DNA from: Candidatus Cloacimonadota bacterium
GTDB taxonomy: Bacteria > Cloacimonadota > Cloacimonadia > Cloacimonadales > Cloacimonadaceae
Length of the DNA stretch: 64,000 nucleotides
Reading direction: 5' to 3'
NCBI GenBank assembly: GCA_028695495.1
Contig: JAQVIX010000005.1
Location: forward strand, 1 to 64,000
The notes below the pieces were generated by a model. The model was not told the origin of the DNA, made no database searches, and saw nothing but the letters and a program-made list of their open reading frames with translations. Position numbers and translations under genes: made by a program. How positions within the stretch are numbered: position 1 is the stretch's first letter; every line of letters starts with the position of its first letter. Below, piece after piece: positions 35,550 to 44,780 of the stretch.

Positions 35550-36491
35550 TTACTTGGGAAATAGCTCGGAAATGCTTTTTACCGAACCCAAAAGTGCCGA
35601 GGATTCATACGGCAAGACCACCGTTTTATCCCCTTTCTGGATAAGCTCGTGGAAGGCGCTAATATATTTCAGCGCAATCTGATACTGGGCGGGGTCGATC
35701 TTGGTCTCCTTCAGGGCTTCTGCTACCAGGAGTACGGATTTCTTTTCGGCATCTGCCACCAAAAGCTTTGCCTGCGCTTCACCTTCGGCACGCGCAATCT
35801 GAGCTTGTTTTTCACCTTCCGCCACGCGAATCTGATATTCTTTTTCACCATCGGCGGTAAGAATCTTGGCGCGTTTATCCCGTTCAGCGCGCATCTGCTT
35901 TTCCATCGCATTGCGAATCTCTTCCGGCGGCTGAATCTCCTGCAATTCCACGCGATTTACCTTTACGCCCCATTTATCTGTGGCATCATCCAGGATATTG
36001 CGCAGCTTGTGATTTATCGAATCTCTGGAGGTAAAGGTATTATCCAGAGTAAGTTCACCAATCACATTACGCAGCGAGGTTTGCGTAAGCTTCTCAATCG
36101 CTTCGGGCAGATTGCCAATCTCATACACCGCTTTGTAAGGATCGGTAATCTGGAAATAAAGCAGGGCGTTGATATTCATGGAAACGTTATCCGCCGTAAT
36201 CACGTTCTGACGCGGGAAGTCATACACGCTTTCACGCATATCGATGCGATTTTCCACCTTTTGCACTACCATCACCTGCCCCCGATAATCCAATTTATTG
36301 TAACGCCAGTGGATAGGACGCATTTTATCGAAAATAGGCACGATGATGTGTATCCCGCTGGTAAGGGTTTTGTAATATTTACCCAAACGCTCGATGATAA
36401 CCACCTCCGCCTGGCGCACCACGATGAGCCCCTTGGAGATAATTGCAATCACAAACACCACTAACACGAGTACAAGGTATAAAGAGGTCAT
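35550..36491 (-). CDS. SPFH/band 7 (stomatin-like) membrane protein
   Basis: 313 residues from the ATG at 36491, after GAGGAAATC; a longer frame to 36548 lacks a site. One N-terminal membrane helix (LYLVLVLVVFVIAIIS), then the SPFH domain with VVRQAEVVIIERLGKYY and NVITADNVSMNINALLYFQI, then a charged helix rich in EGEKQAQIARAEGEAQAK. This is close to QmcA/paraslipin proteins that organise membrane proteins and proteases. No NfeD-like partner adjoins it. Confidence 0.93.
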   Translation of the reverse strand: MTSLYLVLVLVVFVIAIISKGLIVVRQAEVVIIERLGKYYKTLTSGIHIIVPIFDKMRPIHWRYNKLDYRGQVMVVQKVENRIDMRESVYDFPRQNVITADNVSMNINALLYFQITDPYKAVYEIGNLPEAIEKLTQTSLRNVIGELTLDNTFTSRDSINHKLRNILDDATDKWGVKVNRVELQEIQPPEEIRNAMEKQMRAERDKRAKILTADGEKEYQIRVAEGEKQAQIARAEGEAQAKLLVADAEKKSVLLVAEALKETKIDPAQYQIALKYISAFHELIQKGDKTVVLPYESSALLGSVKSISELFPK

Positions 36492-36830
36492 GATTTCCTC
36501 CCATTTATTTAGTAAATACAGTATTTTGAATTCCTGATTTTTTGGCAAGCATTTTTTTGTTGCGCAGGTGTCAGGAAGTCAGGTCTCAGGTGTAAGGACA
36601 CTGACGCCAGGGCTGGACTTGGGCTGCTAAACTCCGATTTGGCAGAAAGTAGAAGTGGCATCTTGCCGCTTTTAAATAAAACATTGCGAACGAAGCGAGC
36701 AATACCGCCATCACCTGACACCTGAGACCTGACTTCCTGATACCTGCTGAGCGTAGCGAAGCCAATGAAGTTTCGTGCAGTAAATCCCTCTCCCGCATGT
36801 AATACATATAAAAGCATGAAGGAGTATATC
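36492..36830. other. Intergenic region with repeats
   Basis: Holds CAGGTGT-type heptamers (36566-36595), the 55-bp repeat (36617-36671, minus orientation), a TTGCGAACGAAGCGAGCAAT motif (36685-36704) and ACCTGAC heptamers (36711-36750). No gene. Confidence 0.6.
36617..36671 (-). repeat. 55-bp dispersed repeat, copy 1
   Basis: Read on the minus strand it starts AAGCGGCAAGATGCCACTTC and ends TAGCAGCCCAAGT. It matches 60098-60152 at nearly every base. Confidence 0.88.
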
Positions 36831-37562
36831 ATGAAACCTGCCGCTATCATCTTCGCAGCTGCATTAGAACGCTTTCGCCGCGCTTCGTCTTTACCCTCTT
36901 TGGGGCTTATCGCCCTTATCTTTCTTCTTTGTGCGCTTCCGCTTGGGGCTACTTCATACAGTTGGGGTGCTTTTCGCGTGGAAACCAAACCCAGCGGGGC
37001 TATTGTACGAGCATTGGGAACTTTTGAATACTTTGGTGAATCGCCCACAGAGCCATTCGCCTTTACCATGGATCGCTATATGGGTTTCAATGGCTTTGTA
37101 GCCGGGAGATGGTTCAATTTAGAAATCTCCAAACCGGGCTATCAAACTCAATACAGCCTCATCTTTGTGCCATTTACCGAAAAGCATGAGGAGTATGCGC
37201 TCAAACGCCCTCAGGTGTATATGTTTACGCTGCCTCACCTGCCGGTTTATTATCCGCCGGTATATATTCCGCCGGTGTGCCCGCCACCTCCATATTACTA
37301 CTACCCCGCCCAACCCAATAACCCTTATCACAAAAGCAGTGTAGAGATTAGCAGCTCGCCTGCGGGTGCCGCGGTATATATCGATGGCACTTACTACGGG
37401 CAAACCCCTTTGAAGATAACTTTGAACTGGATATTGGGAGTAAACGAGGATAAAACCGTTGTTTTTGAGAAATCCGGTTTCCAGAGCCAGCAGAAGTTAT
37501 TGGCTCCCTTCCAAAAACAAGTGCATGCTGTATTGCAACCCCGCAACCACCGCAGATATTAG
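36831..37562 (+). CDS. Secreted PEGA-domain protein
   Basis: 243 residues from the ATG at 36831, which has GAAGGAG six bases before it; earlier ATGs lack sites. A membrane or signal segment (SLGLIALIFLLCALPLGATS) is followed by a first PEGA-like domain (FRVETKPSGAIVRALG, about 50-125), a Pro/Tyr-rich linker (PVYYPPVYIPPVCPPPPYY) and a second PEGA domain (VEISSSPAGAAVYIDGTYYG, about 175-240). PEGA domains are surface or cell-wall binding modules. Probably cotranscribed with the lipoprotein 15 bases downstream. Confidence 0.82.
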   Translation: MKPAAIIFAAALERFRRASSLPSLGLIALIFLLCALPLGATSYSWGAFRVETKPSGAIVRALGTFEYFGESPTEPFAFTMDRYMGFNGFVAGRWFNLEISKPGYQTQYSLIFVPFTEKHEEYALKRPQVYMFTLPHLPVYYPPVYIPPVCPPPPYYYYPAQPNNPYHKSSVEISSSPAGAAVYIDGTYYGQTPLKITLNWILGVNEDKTVVFEKSGFQSQQKLLAPFQKQVHAVLQPRNHRRY

Positions 37563-37577
37563 CTGGAGGATAATACC

Positions 37578-38489
37578 ATGAAAAGAAAGTTATTATTTAG
37601 CGCAAGCATCGCCCTGCTATTGTCTTTGAATTGCTTTTTCCTGGGCTGCAAGAAGGATGAAGCGTTCCAATCATCAGATTACGAAGCAGATAAGGAGTGG
37701 ATCGCCGAATCCATGCTCAGTATCTTTGGCAATTACCATCCCACTATCCGCATATCTACCCTGGAGCCGGAATCCACCAGCGATGAGGAATTACTCAAAT
37801 GGAAATTACGTTTTCCTCTTCAAACTTTGTTTGAAGATTGGGAAAAGTTCACAGAAGAAAAGCAAAAGGAATATTTGCAACTTAATGACAAAATTCCGGT
37901 GCGTTTCATGAAACATTACCGTTTTCCCAATGATAAAGCACTTATCTTTTTTGAGGCTGGTGGTTGGAATATGGATTATAGCGACTGGGGCGGAGAAGGC
38001 TTTTTATACAGCCATCCCTTAGGAGTAGCGGCTTTGGAATACACGGAAGGAAAATGGCAAAGCACCGGCTTCAACCTGAATATCGGGTTTTATGGCTCAT
38101 ATTGCACTACAAAGTTCATGGACGAAATCTTTGAAATAGGCAAAGATGAATATGGGGTCTTTACGGAAGATTACGATATTGCCCTCTTTGGCATCAAAGA
38201 TAAAAAACCAGTAGAAATAGTGCGGCTGCCCCACTATCGCAGTTCCGGACACGGCGACCCGGAATCCTACAAATCGGCTTTAGATTTCATCTCTACAAAC
38301 AAAAAATACCACGATATAACACTCAAAAGTAAAGGGGAAGACATCGATAACGGTAAAAAACTTCATTTTCAGCGTAGATGGAGCTGGAATCCCGAAAAAG
38401 AAAGCTACGAACTAATCCTCTTCAAAGGCAATATCCGGGAAATCCTGGAAAACCCGGAGCATTGGATGCTGGATTATCCGTATTTCTAA
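37578..38489 (+). CDS. Lipoprotein of unknown function
   Basis: 303 residues with a lipoprotein signal (SLNCFFLGC, Cys24). The mature protein is acidic and aromatic, with segments such as FFEAGGWNMDYSDWGGEGFL and no membrane helix. I recognise no family. An AGCTGGAGG-type site precedes it, and it follows the PEGA gene closely, so both may act together at the surface. Confidence 0.75.
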   Translation: MKRKLLFSASIALLLSLNCFFLGCKKDEAFQSSDYEADKEWIAESMLSIFGNYHPTIRISTLEPESTSDEELLKWKLRFPLQTLFEDWEKFTEEKQKEYLQLNDKIPVRFMKHYRFPNDKALIFFEAGGWNMDYSDWGGEGFLYSHPLGVAALEYTEGKWQSTGFNLNIGFYGSYCTTKFMDEIFEIGKDEYGVFTEDYDIALFGIKDKKPVEIVRLPHYRSSGHGDPESYKSALDFISTNKKYHDITLKSKGEDIDNGKKLHFQRRWSWNPEKESYELILFKGNIREILENPEHWMLDYPYF

Positions 38490-38829
38490 AGAGTGTGGGG
38501 CTTGGAGCAGAAGGCTAAAGGCTAAGAAAATGTAGAACATATAATTGTGCTGCGCTCATCTCCTTCTAAATATCCGATATTCCTTGATAAAACAGGGGTG
38601 TTTTTTAAGGATAATATGTAAACTCATGCGTAACTCGTTATTAACCCGTTGCTTACACGGACAATGGACGGGGAAGGCACGGGGAAGCAAAGGATTTGCT
38701 TCGCAGGCAATGGCTTATAAAAAGCTTCGGTAAGACGCTTTCATACTTATTTTTCACGACTTTCTGGAGTCAATACCTCTTTTGTAAGGCGTTGAACCTG
38801 TAATAACGGGAACTCCAACCTCAAAAGCT
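38490..38829. other. Intergenic region at left border of the A+T-rich block
   Basis: Contains the second 60-bp repeat (38629-38688). No gene and no clear terminator for the helicase gene was found. Confidence 0.5.
38629..38688. repeat. 60-bp dispersed repeat, copy 2
   Basis: Holds TTAACCCGTT and GGACAATGGACGGGGAAGG; matches 29725-29784 in the same orientation. Confidence 0.75.
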
Positions 38830-41800
38830 TTAATCAAGCGTTTTTGGGGGAATAAAACGCGCGATCCAGTCCAATAGTTCTTTTTTACTTTTCTCATTTT
38901 GGAAGTACCATTGCAGCTTTTGGATGCGATATATCCTCCAACCCACGCGCCCCAACACCATTTGTTCTTGCAAACTTTTGACGATGTTTTGGCGTTCATA
39001 AGCTTCTTTTAGATTTTCATGCTCTAATAAGGGGTCTTGTCCATCGCATTGGATGGCAAGGGTTTTTCCGGAGATCAGAAGGGCAAAATCGATCTTATAT
39101 TTTCCCAAAGTAAAGCCGGGAGATATGCAATACTGATAGCCGCTTTCGCAGAGAAATACGCAAACCTCTTCGCCAAATCTGCCTAACTCGGTATTTACTT
39201 TATCTTTAATATCTTCGATGTTGTTTCGGTTTATTTCGTAGCTGGGCTTGATGTTTCCATAATATTCGAGTAGCATTTTTCTCCAGCAATCCGGTTTCAT
39301 ATGCGGCACCACTTCTTCGTGAACGCTATGGAACAAAACGGATTTGTATTTGGCTCTACTGGCTGCCACATTATAGATTCTTTTTATTTCTTCGCCGCTT
39401 ATTTTATCGGGCACGCTGTGAGTAATATTGCCGGCTTCATCCAAAACGGCGCTGGTAGCGGTAATGGTCATGATCATAATATCTCGTTCATCACCCTGAA
39501 ATTCGCGTGAAGTACCCACTATAAGATCAAGCTTTTCTTCATATTTACGGATCAATTCGCTTTGCGCCACCCGCTTGATCAGGGCTTTTTGGTGTTTGAG
39601 ATTCGAGCTATCCAAACAAAGAATACCAAAGGTAGGAATATCTTCATGTTCATCAAGTTTTGCGAGAATATCTTCAATATATTTTACCGCAGATTCCACA
39701 ATAATGGGGCGAGCTTGATTTTTGGGATTATCTAATATATAGTAAGATTCTACCGGCATGCCATAAGGGTATTCGGCGCAGGTTTTAAGAGGAACGATAT
39801 GGTTATCATAGACCAATTTATTTGAAAAACTAATGATCTCCGGCAAGCTGCGGAAATGTTCAGATAAAGCAATTTGATTATCAGAATGAAGGATGGTGCT
39901 CAATGAATAAATGCTATTGTTTTTTTCTCCTATAGAAAATTGTCTTTTGTGTTTGTGTTCATTTAGGTGCTGATCCAGAAGTATGTCAATTCTGTCTTTG
40001 GAAAACTTCCTGCTATCCACCGCCACCGCAGTTTGATTTTCATCTCCCACGATAATCTGTTTTTTGCAGCGGAAAGCAAGATTTAAAGAGCTAATATCAC
40101 ATTGACTGGCTTCGTCAATAATCAAAAGATCAATATGCGAAGGAGTTACATCCTTAAAAAAGGTAATGGCATTGAAGATAGTAGTAATCCAGATGGGTAC
40201 TGCACCTTTGGCTTTTTCCATATTCCGGATGGCTGAAGCTCTGTTTTTTGCTGTATTTTTTCCGTAGCCCTTGCCGATATTCACCAAATCGTTCCGCCAG
40301 GCATTCAGATGAGTTTTTTGTTCGTCTGTAATTATCTGGCTTTTTGTTAACCAGGTTTTATATGCCACAGCCTTTGTATTCATATTCATTATTTCGTTTC
40401 TTATTTTATGTAACTCTCTTATTACATCTTCGATATTGCCAATCTTATCTTCACATTGGATGAGCAGATTGTAGATTCGGGCAAGGAAATAGGCTAATTC
40501 AGCTCGGGAGCTACTGATAAGTTCTGCACCCTTGCAGAAAAGCTTATGAATGTGTTGGGCAGTTTGGGGTAATACCTTTTTCAGAGCTTCCAGAGACTCT
40601 TTGTAATCAACAAGCTTGGGATAGGTATTTTCTACTAAATCTTTGTATTCCCTGTAGTACTGCTCGTAATCCTGAGAATCAATATCCGTAATGCTTTGCA
40701 CCAGCTTAACAAAAATGGGATGGGTCTTTTTAAACCTCATGTTTTTATCGGCACATTCTTTTAGCTTTTTGGCGTTTTCACAGTATTCCTGATATTTTTT
40801 GTAATCAATTAAAAACTGGATGCTCTTCTCATTTTTATCGATGCTATGAGAAACCTCTGCAATAGGTCTCCCTTCCAAGATCATATTGATATCTGTCAGA
40901 TCTTTCAGATACTCATAAATCTTTCTGAAGGGCGCAAAATCTTCAAGCTGGGAAAGCTGATTTTCTATGTTCATTTTTTTTAAGTAATTATCAGCAATAA
41001 TATGCATAGCCTTGAGACGAGATTTATCCTCGTAATACTTTTGCAGTAGCTCAAAATCTGTGCGTGTACTTGCATAAGCATCGTTTATACGATATCTGTA
41101 AAGCATTTTTTGTTCTTTGGGCAATAGAAACCTTCTAATTGCATTCAGCTTTTGCTTTTCACCATGCCGGTATATGAGCTTACTCAAAGCCGTTAGAATA
41201 AAGTCCGGATTTGCAATTTCATCCGGAGGCGCTTCAATTTTATAACCAAAACGAATACTCTCATTGTTTTTAATGTTCTTTATATGCTCTTTAAACGGTT
41301 TAAATACGGTTAAACATAGCTTGGCATCAAAACCCGAAGCATTCATTATCTTGAGTGCCAGATCGTCTTTTTTTATCTCTTCGATGTTATTCTTAAGTCT
41401 TCCTAATATCTCGAAGAAGTTTTTATCAAAATCTTGATAGGGAATACTGGCATAGCTTTTAAAATCAATTTTATCACTTATCATTAGCATATTGTTTTGC
41501 AATGTATTACGATCTTTGGGAAATAGCCATACATCTAAGGGCGGGTATTCGTATTTGATAAGGGGATATTCCTCTTTTTGAAGATGATTTTTATAAGAAA
41601 GCAGTTTTTTTAGCTTTTTAACGGCATCTTCGCCGGCAGACTGCCAATCAATCTTATCCTTTATAGGATTTTCTAAACTAATATGTTCCGCATAGATTTC
41701 AGCTAAAGTAGCTGCACTTACTTTTTTCTCTTTATCCAGTTCTTTTTCAAATCTACGCTCTAATACTGCTGGGATCTTTTCTATTTGATAGCGTTTTTGA

Positions 41801-43572
41801 TTTTGTTCGATGCGCGTTATGAAATCTTCTTTTAAGCTCTCATACTTTTGCTTCAAAGCAAGCCTTCTCTTGAGAATCTCATACAATTCTTCCTGTGAAT
41901 AGCTGGAAGAAAGGTGGTGGATAATGGATTTTACGGATTGGATAAGAGCTTCATTGCTTCTGCCATCTCCCAGAAGGGTGGCTGCCAAATCCTGAATCTC
42001 TTTTGGCAGCTTTTCTTTGATTACGCTGAGAGCCTTAGAGTTTTTGGATACCACCATAATGGATTTACCTTCGGCTACAAAGTGGGAGATAATATTTGCA
42101 ATGGTATGGCTTTTACCGGTTCCGGGAGGTCCTTGCACTCTTACCACATCTTGATTCTGCAATTTTTTTACTATGTCTAATTGTTCGTTATTGTAAGGCA
42201 AAGGGAAGAGATAATCCCCATCATTTTGCCATTTATCAGCTTCATGGTCATTAGTAACCTCTTGGCTTACAAAGAACTCTTTTTTAAATATAGTGGGAAT
42301 TTCGTGTCCTTTTCCGGCTTTTTCTACTTCGTCTATCTTGCGCACTATGCGTGCAGCATCTTGTGAAATAAGCGAAAAGTTATCTACAATACGAGATTGG
42401 ATAATGGGTGAGAAGCTAAACTGGATTCCGTCGTGGGGAATATCCGCAAAGAAAGTGATATTTAAGGGAGGCTCATCCTCTCTTTCAAAATACTGGTCTT
42501 GCTCTTTGGGGGAGTATTCTTTGGTTGAAATGAATCTGGAATTCGGGAAAAAACTAAGCATACTCTGCATATTTTCCATAAAATGAGCGTGAATAAACTC
42601 AGCATCAAATACAAAAGCGTGTTTTTGGGAATTGAAATCATTTACAAATTTGGCAAAATCTTGTTTTATGTTAGATCTAAAATTTTCGGATTTATGTTCA
42701 AAATGTTTGTCTAAGAGATGAATAAAATTGGCTTCACATTCCACATTGCTGGTAAGAGGATCCATCAGTATTTCTATTGCTCTGTTTTTTAACCTGAAGA
42801 TCAAGGGAATATGAAATACAAAATTCCGGTAGTTTTGCCCACCTATCTTACCACTCAATAGCGCAAAGGAAAGAAATAGCTGCTTATCCTTCTTGCGGTT
42901 TAATTCGTGATAAAGTGTGTGTAAGGCTTGGTAAATATCATTGATAACAAAGTAATGCCAGTATTCATTGTAATAGTTTTCATATTCTTCACTGAAGCGC
43001 TCAAACTGGCTCATTATTTCGGTTGGATGAGTGTATTCTTCCCTAATACCTCGTTTGGGAAAGTCTATTACTTTTTCTCTCAGCCTCACTGAATATTTTT
43101 CTGAGGATAATTCTGAATTGTCCTTTAATGGCGTTGCATCTTTGCTTGTATCAGATTCCTTAGAATCCTGTGTTATTGGGAGCAAGTCTTCATTATTTTT
43201 GTAATATTCTTCCACTGTTTTAAGAGCTATCCGAGGGCGTTCTTTCGCTTTGCGTTCATAGATCAGCCACGGGAGTAAAACATCTGGCGGAACAGGTTCG
43301 GAGGGAATATTGGTACAGGGTTTTATTCGTAATAGTATATCTTCAGAACCAGATTTGTCCAAAGAATCGCTAATGGAAAATTGGAATTCTTTGATTTTTC
43401 TTTTTTGGCACTTTGCCGCAATATCCATTAGATAATCTAGGCTCCAGTAATTCTCTTTTTCCACCTTGTGATTATTATTCTCTTTGGTAAATTCAGGGGA
43501 TATATCGATTACATTGTATAAATCCCTGATATACATAAAGAGTTTTTGTAAGGGCAGCTTTCTTTTTTCCAT
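38830..43572 (-). CDS. Superfamily 1 helicase with C-terminal nuclease-like domain
   Basis: 1580 residues. N-terminal 450 residues are of unknown fold. Walker A is GPPGTGKSHT (481-490). A long coiled-coil insertion (about 600-1100) separates it from Walker B LLIIDEASQCD (about 1146). IVGDENQ, DIMIMTITA and YNVAASRAKYKSVLFHS are SF1 motifs. The last 110 residues (GRFGEEVCVFL...GKYKIDFALLISGKTLAIQCDGQ...VLGRVGWRIYRI) match the Vsr/DUF559-like restriction-endonuclease fold with Asp and Gln in place. Such helicase-nucleases occur in phage defence. It is minus-strand and A+T-rich like the motor/tubulin cluster upstream, but separated from it by 473 bases with its own candidate promoter. Confidence 0.88.
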   Translation of the reverse strand: MEKRKLPLQKLFMYIRDLYNVIDISPEFTKENNNHKVEKENYWSLDYLMDIAAKCQKRKIKEFQFSISDSLDKSGSEDILLRIKPCTNIPSEPVPPDVLLPWLIYERKAKERPRIALKTVEEYYKNNEDLLPITQDSKESDTSKDATPLKDNSELSSEKYSVRLREKVIDFPKRGIREEYTHPTEIMSQFERFSEEYENYYNEYWHYFVINDIYQALHTLYHELNRKKDKQLFLSFALLSGKIGGQNYRNFVFHIPLIFRLKNRAIEILMDPLTSNVECEANFIHLLDKHFEHKSENFRSNIKQDFAKFVNDFNSQKHAFVFDAEFIHAHFMENMQSMLSFFPNSRFISTKEYSPKEQDQYFEREDEPPLNITFFADIPHDGIQFSFSPIIQSRIVDNFSLISQDAARIVRKIDEVEKAGKGHEIPTIFKKEFFVSQEVTNDHEADKWQNDGDYLFPLPYNNEQLDIVKKLQNQDVVRVQGPPGTGKSHTIANIISHFVAEGKSIMVVSKNSKALSVIKEKLPKEIQDLAATLLGDGRSNEALIQSVKSIIHHLSSSYSQEELYEILKRRLALKQKYESLKEDFITRIEQNQKRYQIEKIPAVLERRFEKELDKEKKVSAATLAEIYAEHISLENPIKDKIDWQSAGEDAVKKLKKLLSYKNHLQKEEYPLIKYEYPPLDVWLFPKDRNTLQNNMLMISDKIDFKSYASIPYQDFDKNFFEILGRLKNNIEEIKKDDLALKIMNASGFDAKLCLTVFKPFKEHIKNIKNNESIRFGYKIEAPPDEIANPDFILTALSKLIYRHGEKQKLNAIRRFLLPKEQKMLYRYRINDAYASTRTDFELLQKYYEDKSRLKAMHIIADNYLKKMNIENQLSQLEDFAPFRKIYEYLKDLTDINMILEGRPIAEVSHSIDKNEKSIQFLIDYKKYQEYCENAKKLKECADKNMRFKKTHPIFVKLVQSITDIDSQDYEQYYREYKDLVENTYPKLVDYKESLEALKKVLPQTAQHIHKLFCKGAELISSSRAELAYFLARIYNLLIQCEDKIGNIEDVIRELHKIRNEIMNMNTKAVAYKTWLTKSQIITDEQKTHLNAWRNDLVNIGKGYGKNTAKNRASAIRNMEKAKGAVPIWITTIFNAITFFKDVTPSHIDLLIIDEASQCDISSLNLAFRCKKQIIVGDENQTAVAVDSRKFSKDRIDILLDQHLNEHKHKRQFSIGEKNNSIYSLSTILHSDNQIALSEHFRSLPEIISFSNKLVYDNHIVPLKTCAEYPYGMPVESYYILDNPKNQARPIIVESAVKYIEDILAKLDEHEDIPTFGILCLDSSNLKHQKALIKRVAQSELIRKYEEKLDLIVGTSREFQGDERDIMIMTITATSAVLDEAGNITHSVPDKISGEEIKRIYNVAASRAKYKSVLFHSVHEEVVPHMKPDCWRKMLLEYYGNIKPSYEINRNNIEDIKDKVNTELGRFGEEVCVFLCESGYQYCISPGFTLGKYKIDFALLISGKTLAIQCDGQDPLLEHENLKEAYERQNIVKSLQEQMVLGRVGWRIYRIQKLQWYFQNEKSKKELLDWIARFIPPKTLD

Positions 43573-43690
43573 TGTATTAACTCCTAAAACTAATCAATAA
43601 ACCTGATCATTTGTAAGGCATCCAATACTTTGCTAAACAAAGCTTGGGTTGTATATGTATAAAAGAATCATTATATAAAGCATTTGTATT

Positions 43691-43816
43691 CTACTCTATA
43701 TGGAATTTGAAATTACTTTGAAACTGATAGCTACGGGTATTAAAGAAAGAAGCATAACATATTTTGTTAATAAGAGTTGTTTTACGCACCAACAGATCCA
43801 TCAAGACAGCCATCAT
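43691..43816 (-). CDS. Possible small protein, 41 residues
   Basis: Starts MMAVLMDLLVRKTTLIN after GAGAGTGAAAG and ends at 43691. No family recognised. It may be a leader peptide, a toxin-size gene or the rest of a decayed gene. Weak support. Confidence 0.2.
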   Translation of the reverse strand: MMAVLMDLLVRKTTLINKICYASFFNTRSYQFQSNFKFHIE

Positions 43817-43840
43817 CTTTCACTCTCGATAGCAGCAGCT

Positions 43841-43897
43841 TTATTTAAGGACTTTGTGGCATGCTGCACTTGCCGGTTTCAATATATTTCTGAACAT
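43841..43897 (-). CDS. Possible leader peptide, 18 residues
   Basis: MFRNILKPASAACHKVLK, preceded by a strong AAGGAGAAATT site and downstream of a candidate promoter. Only the ribosome site supports it. It could control translation of downstream genes. Confidence 0.3.
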   Translation of the reverse strand: MFRNILKPASAACHKVLK

Positions 43898-43956
43898 AAT
43901 TTCTCCTTGGTTCTCTTCTTTTTTTAGGAAGCAACCTGCATTAATACTATAAAGTG

Positions 43957-43985
43957 ATTAAGGAATATAATTGGTATCCTGTCAA
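43957..43985 (-). promoter_or_regulatory. Candidate promoter for the helicase unit
   Basis: Minus-strand TTGACA (43985-43980) and CTTAAT (43962-43957), 17-base spacer, in the gap downstream of the stator genes. Confidence 0.35.
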
Positions 43986-44045
43986 GCATTATTTTGTTTT
44001 TGAGTGAGATAAACTGATATTCATTTGAGTATTCGTCGTTTACAC

Positions 44046-44759
44046 TTAGTTTTTTAATCCTTTAATCATATCCATTTCATCGTATTTGAAGACAATTTCC
44101 ACACATCTGGCTCCTTTTTCTTCATCTTCTTTGCTACTCTTTAATTTGACCAAATGCTTATCTCCAACGCCGGTCGCCAATATTTTATATTTATCTTCGC
44201 CTCCTTTAAAATTATTTTTAAATAGTTCAGTGCGCACTGCTTCTGCTCTCTTAATAGATAGTTCATAATTACTTTCAGATTTACCATCTGTATTCGCATG
44301 ACCGATAATTAGCACTGTATAAGTATCGTAACGTTTTAAATTGCTATTTTTACTATCTGGGTTATCCAGAAATGTTTTTAGTTTTTTACCAAAGCTATCT
44401 ATAATTTTTACACCATTTTCTCCAAGATCCTGGACTTTGTGTTGTCTATTTATTTTCCATAACAGGTCGTTTGAGAAAATTATTATAGTATCCTTGATAG
44501 CCTGATTGTGTGGATTAGGTAATGTTTTTATCATTTGCTTCAGGTCTTTATCTTTTTGCAATTCATTAATCAGTTCTGATGTATCATTTAAAGCTGCTTC
44601 TGCAAAGGCAGCAAGTTTGATTTTTTCTTCCAAGGTTTTTTTTAGTTTTATCGTATTGGCAATAAAGACCAATAGAATAATTATTAAAAAACAGATAGCC
44701 ATATCGGTAAAAACGGTCCACACATTGAATCTGCTCTTGCGTTTTTCATTATAGCGCAT
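44046..44759 (-). CDS. MotB/ZorB-like stator protein with OmpA-like domain
   Basis: 237 residues. A single N-terminal membrane helix carries Asp19 in the setting NVWTVFTDMAICFLIIILLV, where MotB and ZorB carry the proton-binding aspartate. A helical linker follows, then an OmpA/MotB peptidoglycan-binding domain (TYTVLIIGHANTDGKSESNY, LSIKRAEAVRTELF, GARCVEIVF, about 145-230). It should pair with the MotA-like protein, whose gene ends 21 bases upstream, as an ion-driven, wall-anchored complex. No flagellar genes are present. ExbD/TolR-like function is an alternative, but those lack the OmpA domain. Confidence 0.85.
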   Translation of the reverse strand: MRYNEKRKSRFNVWTVFTDMAICFLIIILLVFIANTIKLKKTLEEKIKLAAFAEAALNDTSELINELQKDKDLKQMIKTLPNPHNQAIKDTIIIFSNDLLWKINRQHKVQDLGENGVKIIDSFGKKLKTFLDNPDSKNSNLKRYDTYTVLIIGHANTDGKSESNYELSIKRAEAVRTELFKNNFKGGEDKYKILATGVGDKHLVKLKSSKEDEEKGARCVEIVFKYDEMDMIKGLKN

Positions 44760-44780
44760 TATTCACACTCTTCCAAATCT

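Larger units (their letters stand above)
43573..44045. other. Gap between stator gene and helicase gene
   Basis: 473 A+T-rich bases with a candidate promoter (43957-43985) and two small minus-strand frames. Just before the helicase, minus-strand CTTTG-TTTAG-CAAAG forms a small hairpin (about 43631-43645). Confidence 0.45.

Noticed and set aside
38830-43572. Restriction-modification system
   Set aside because: No methyltransferase or specificity gene is adjacent, so the helicase-nuclease cannot be assigned to one.
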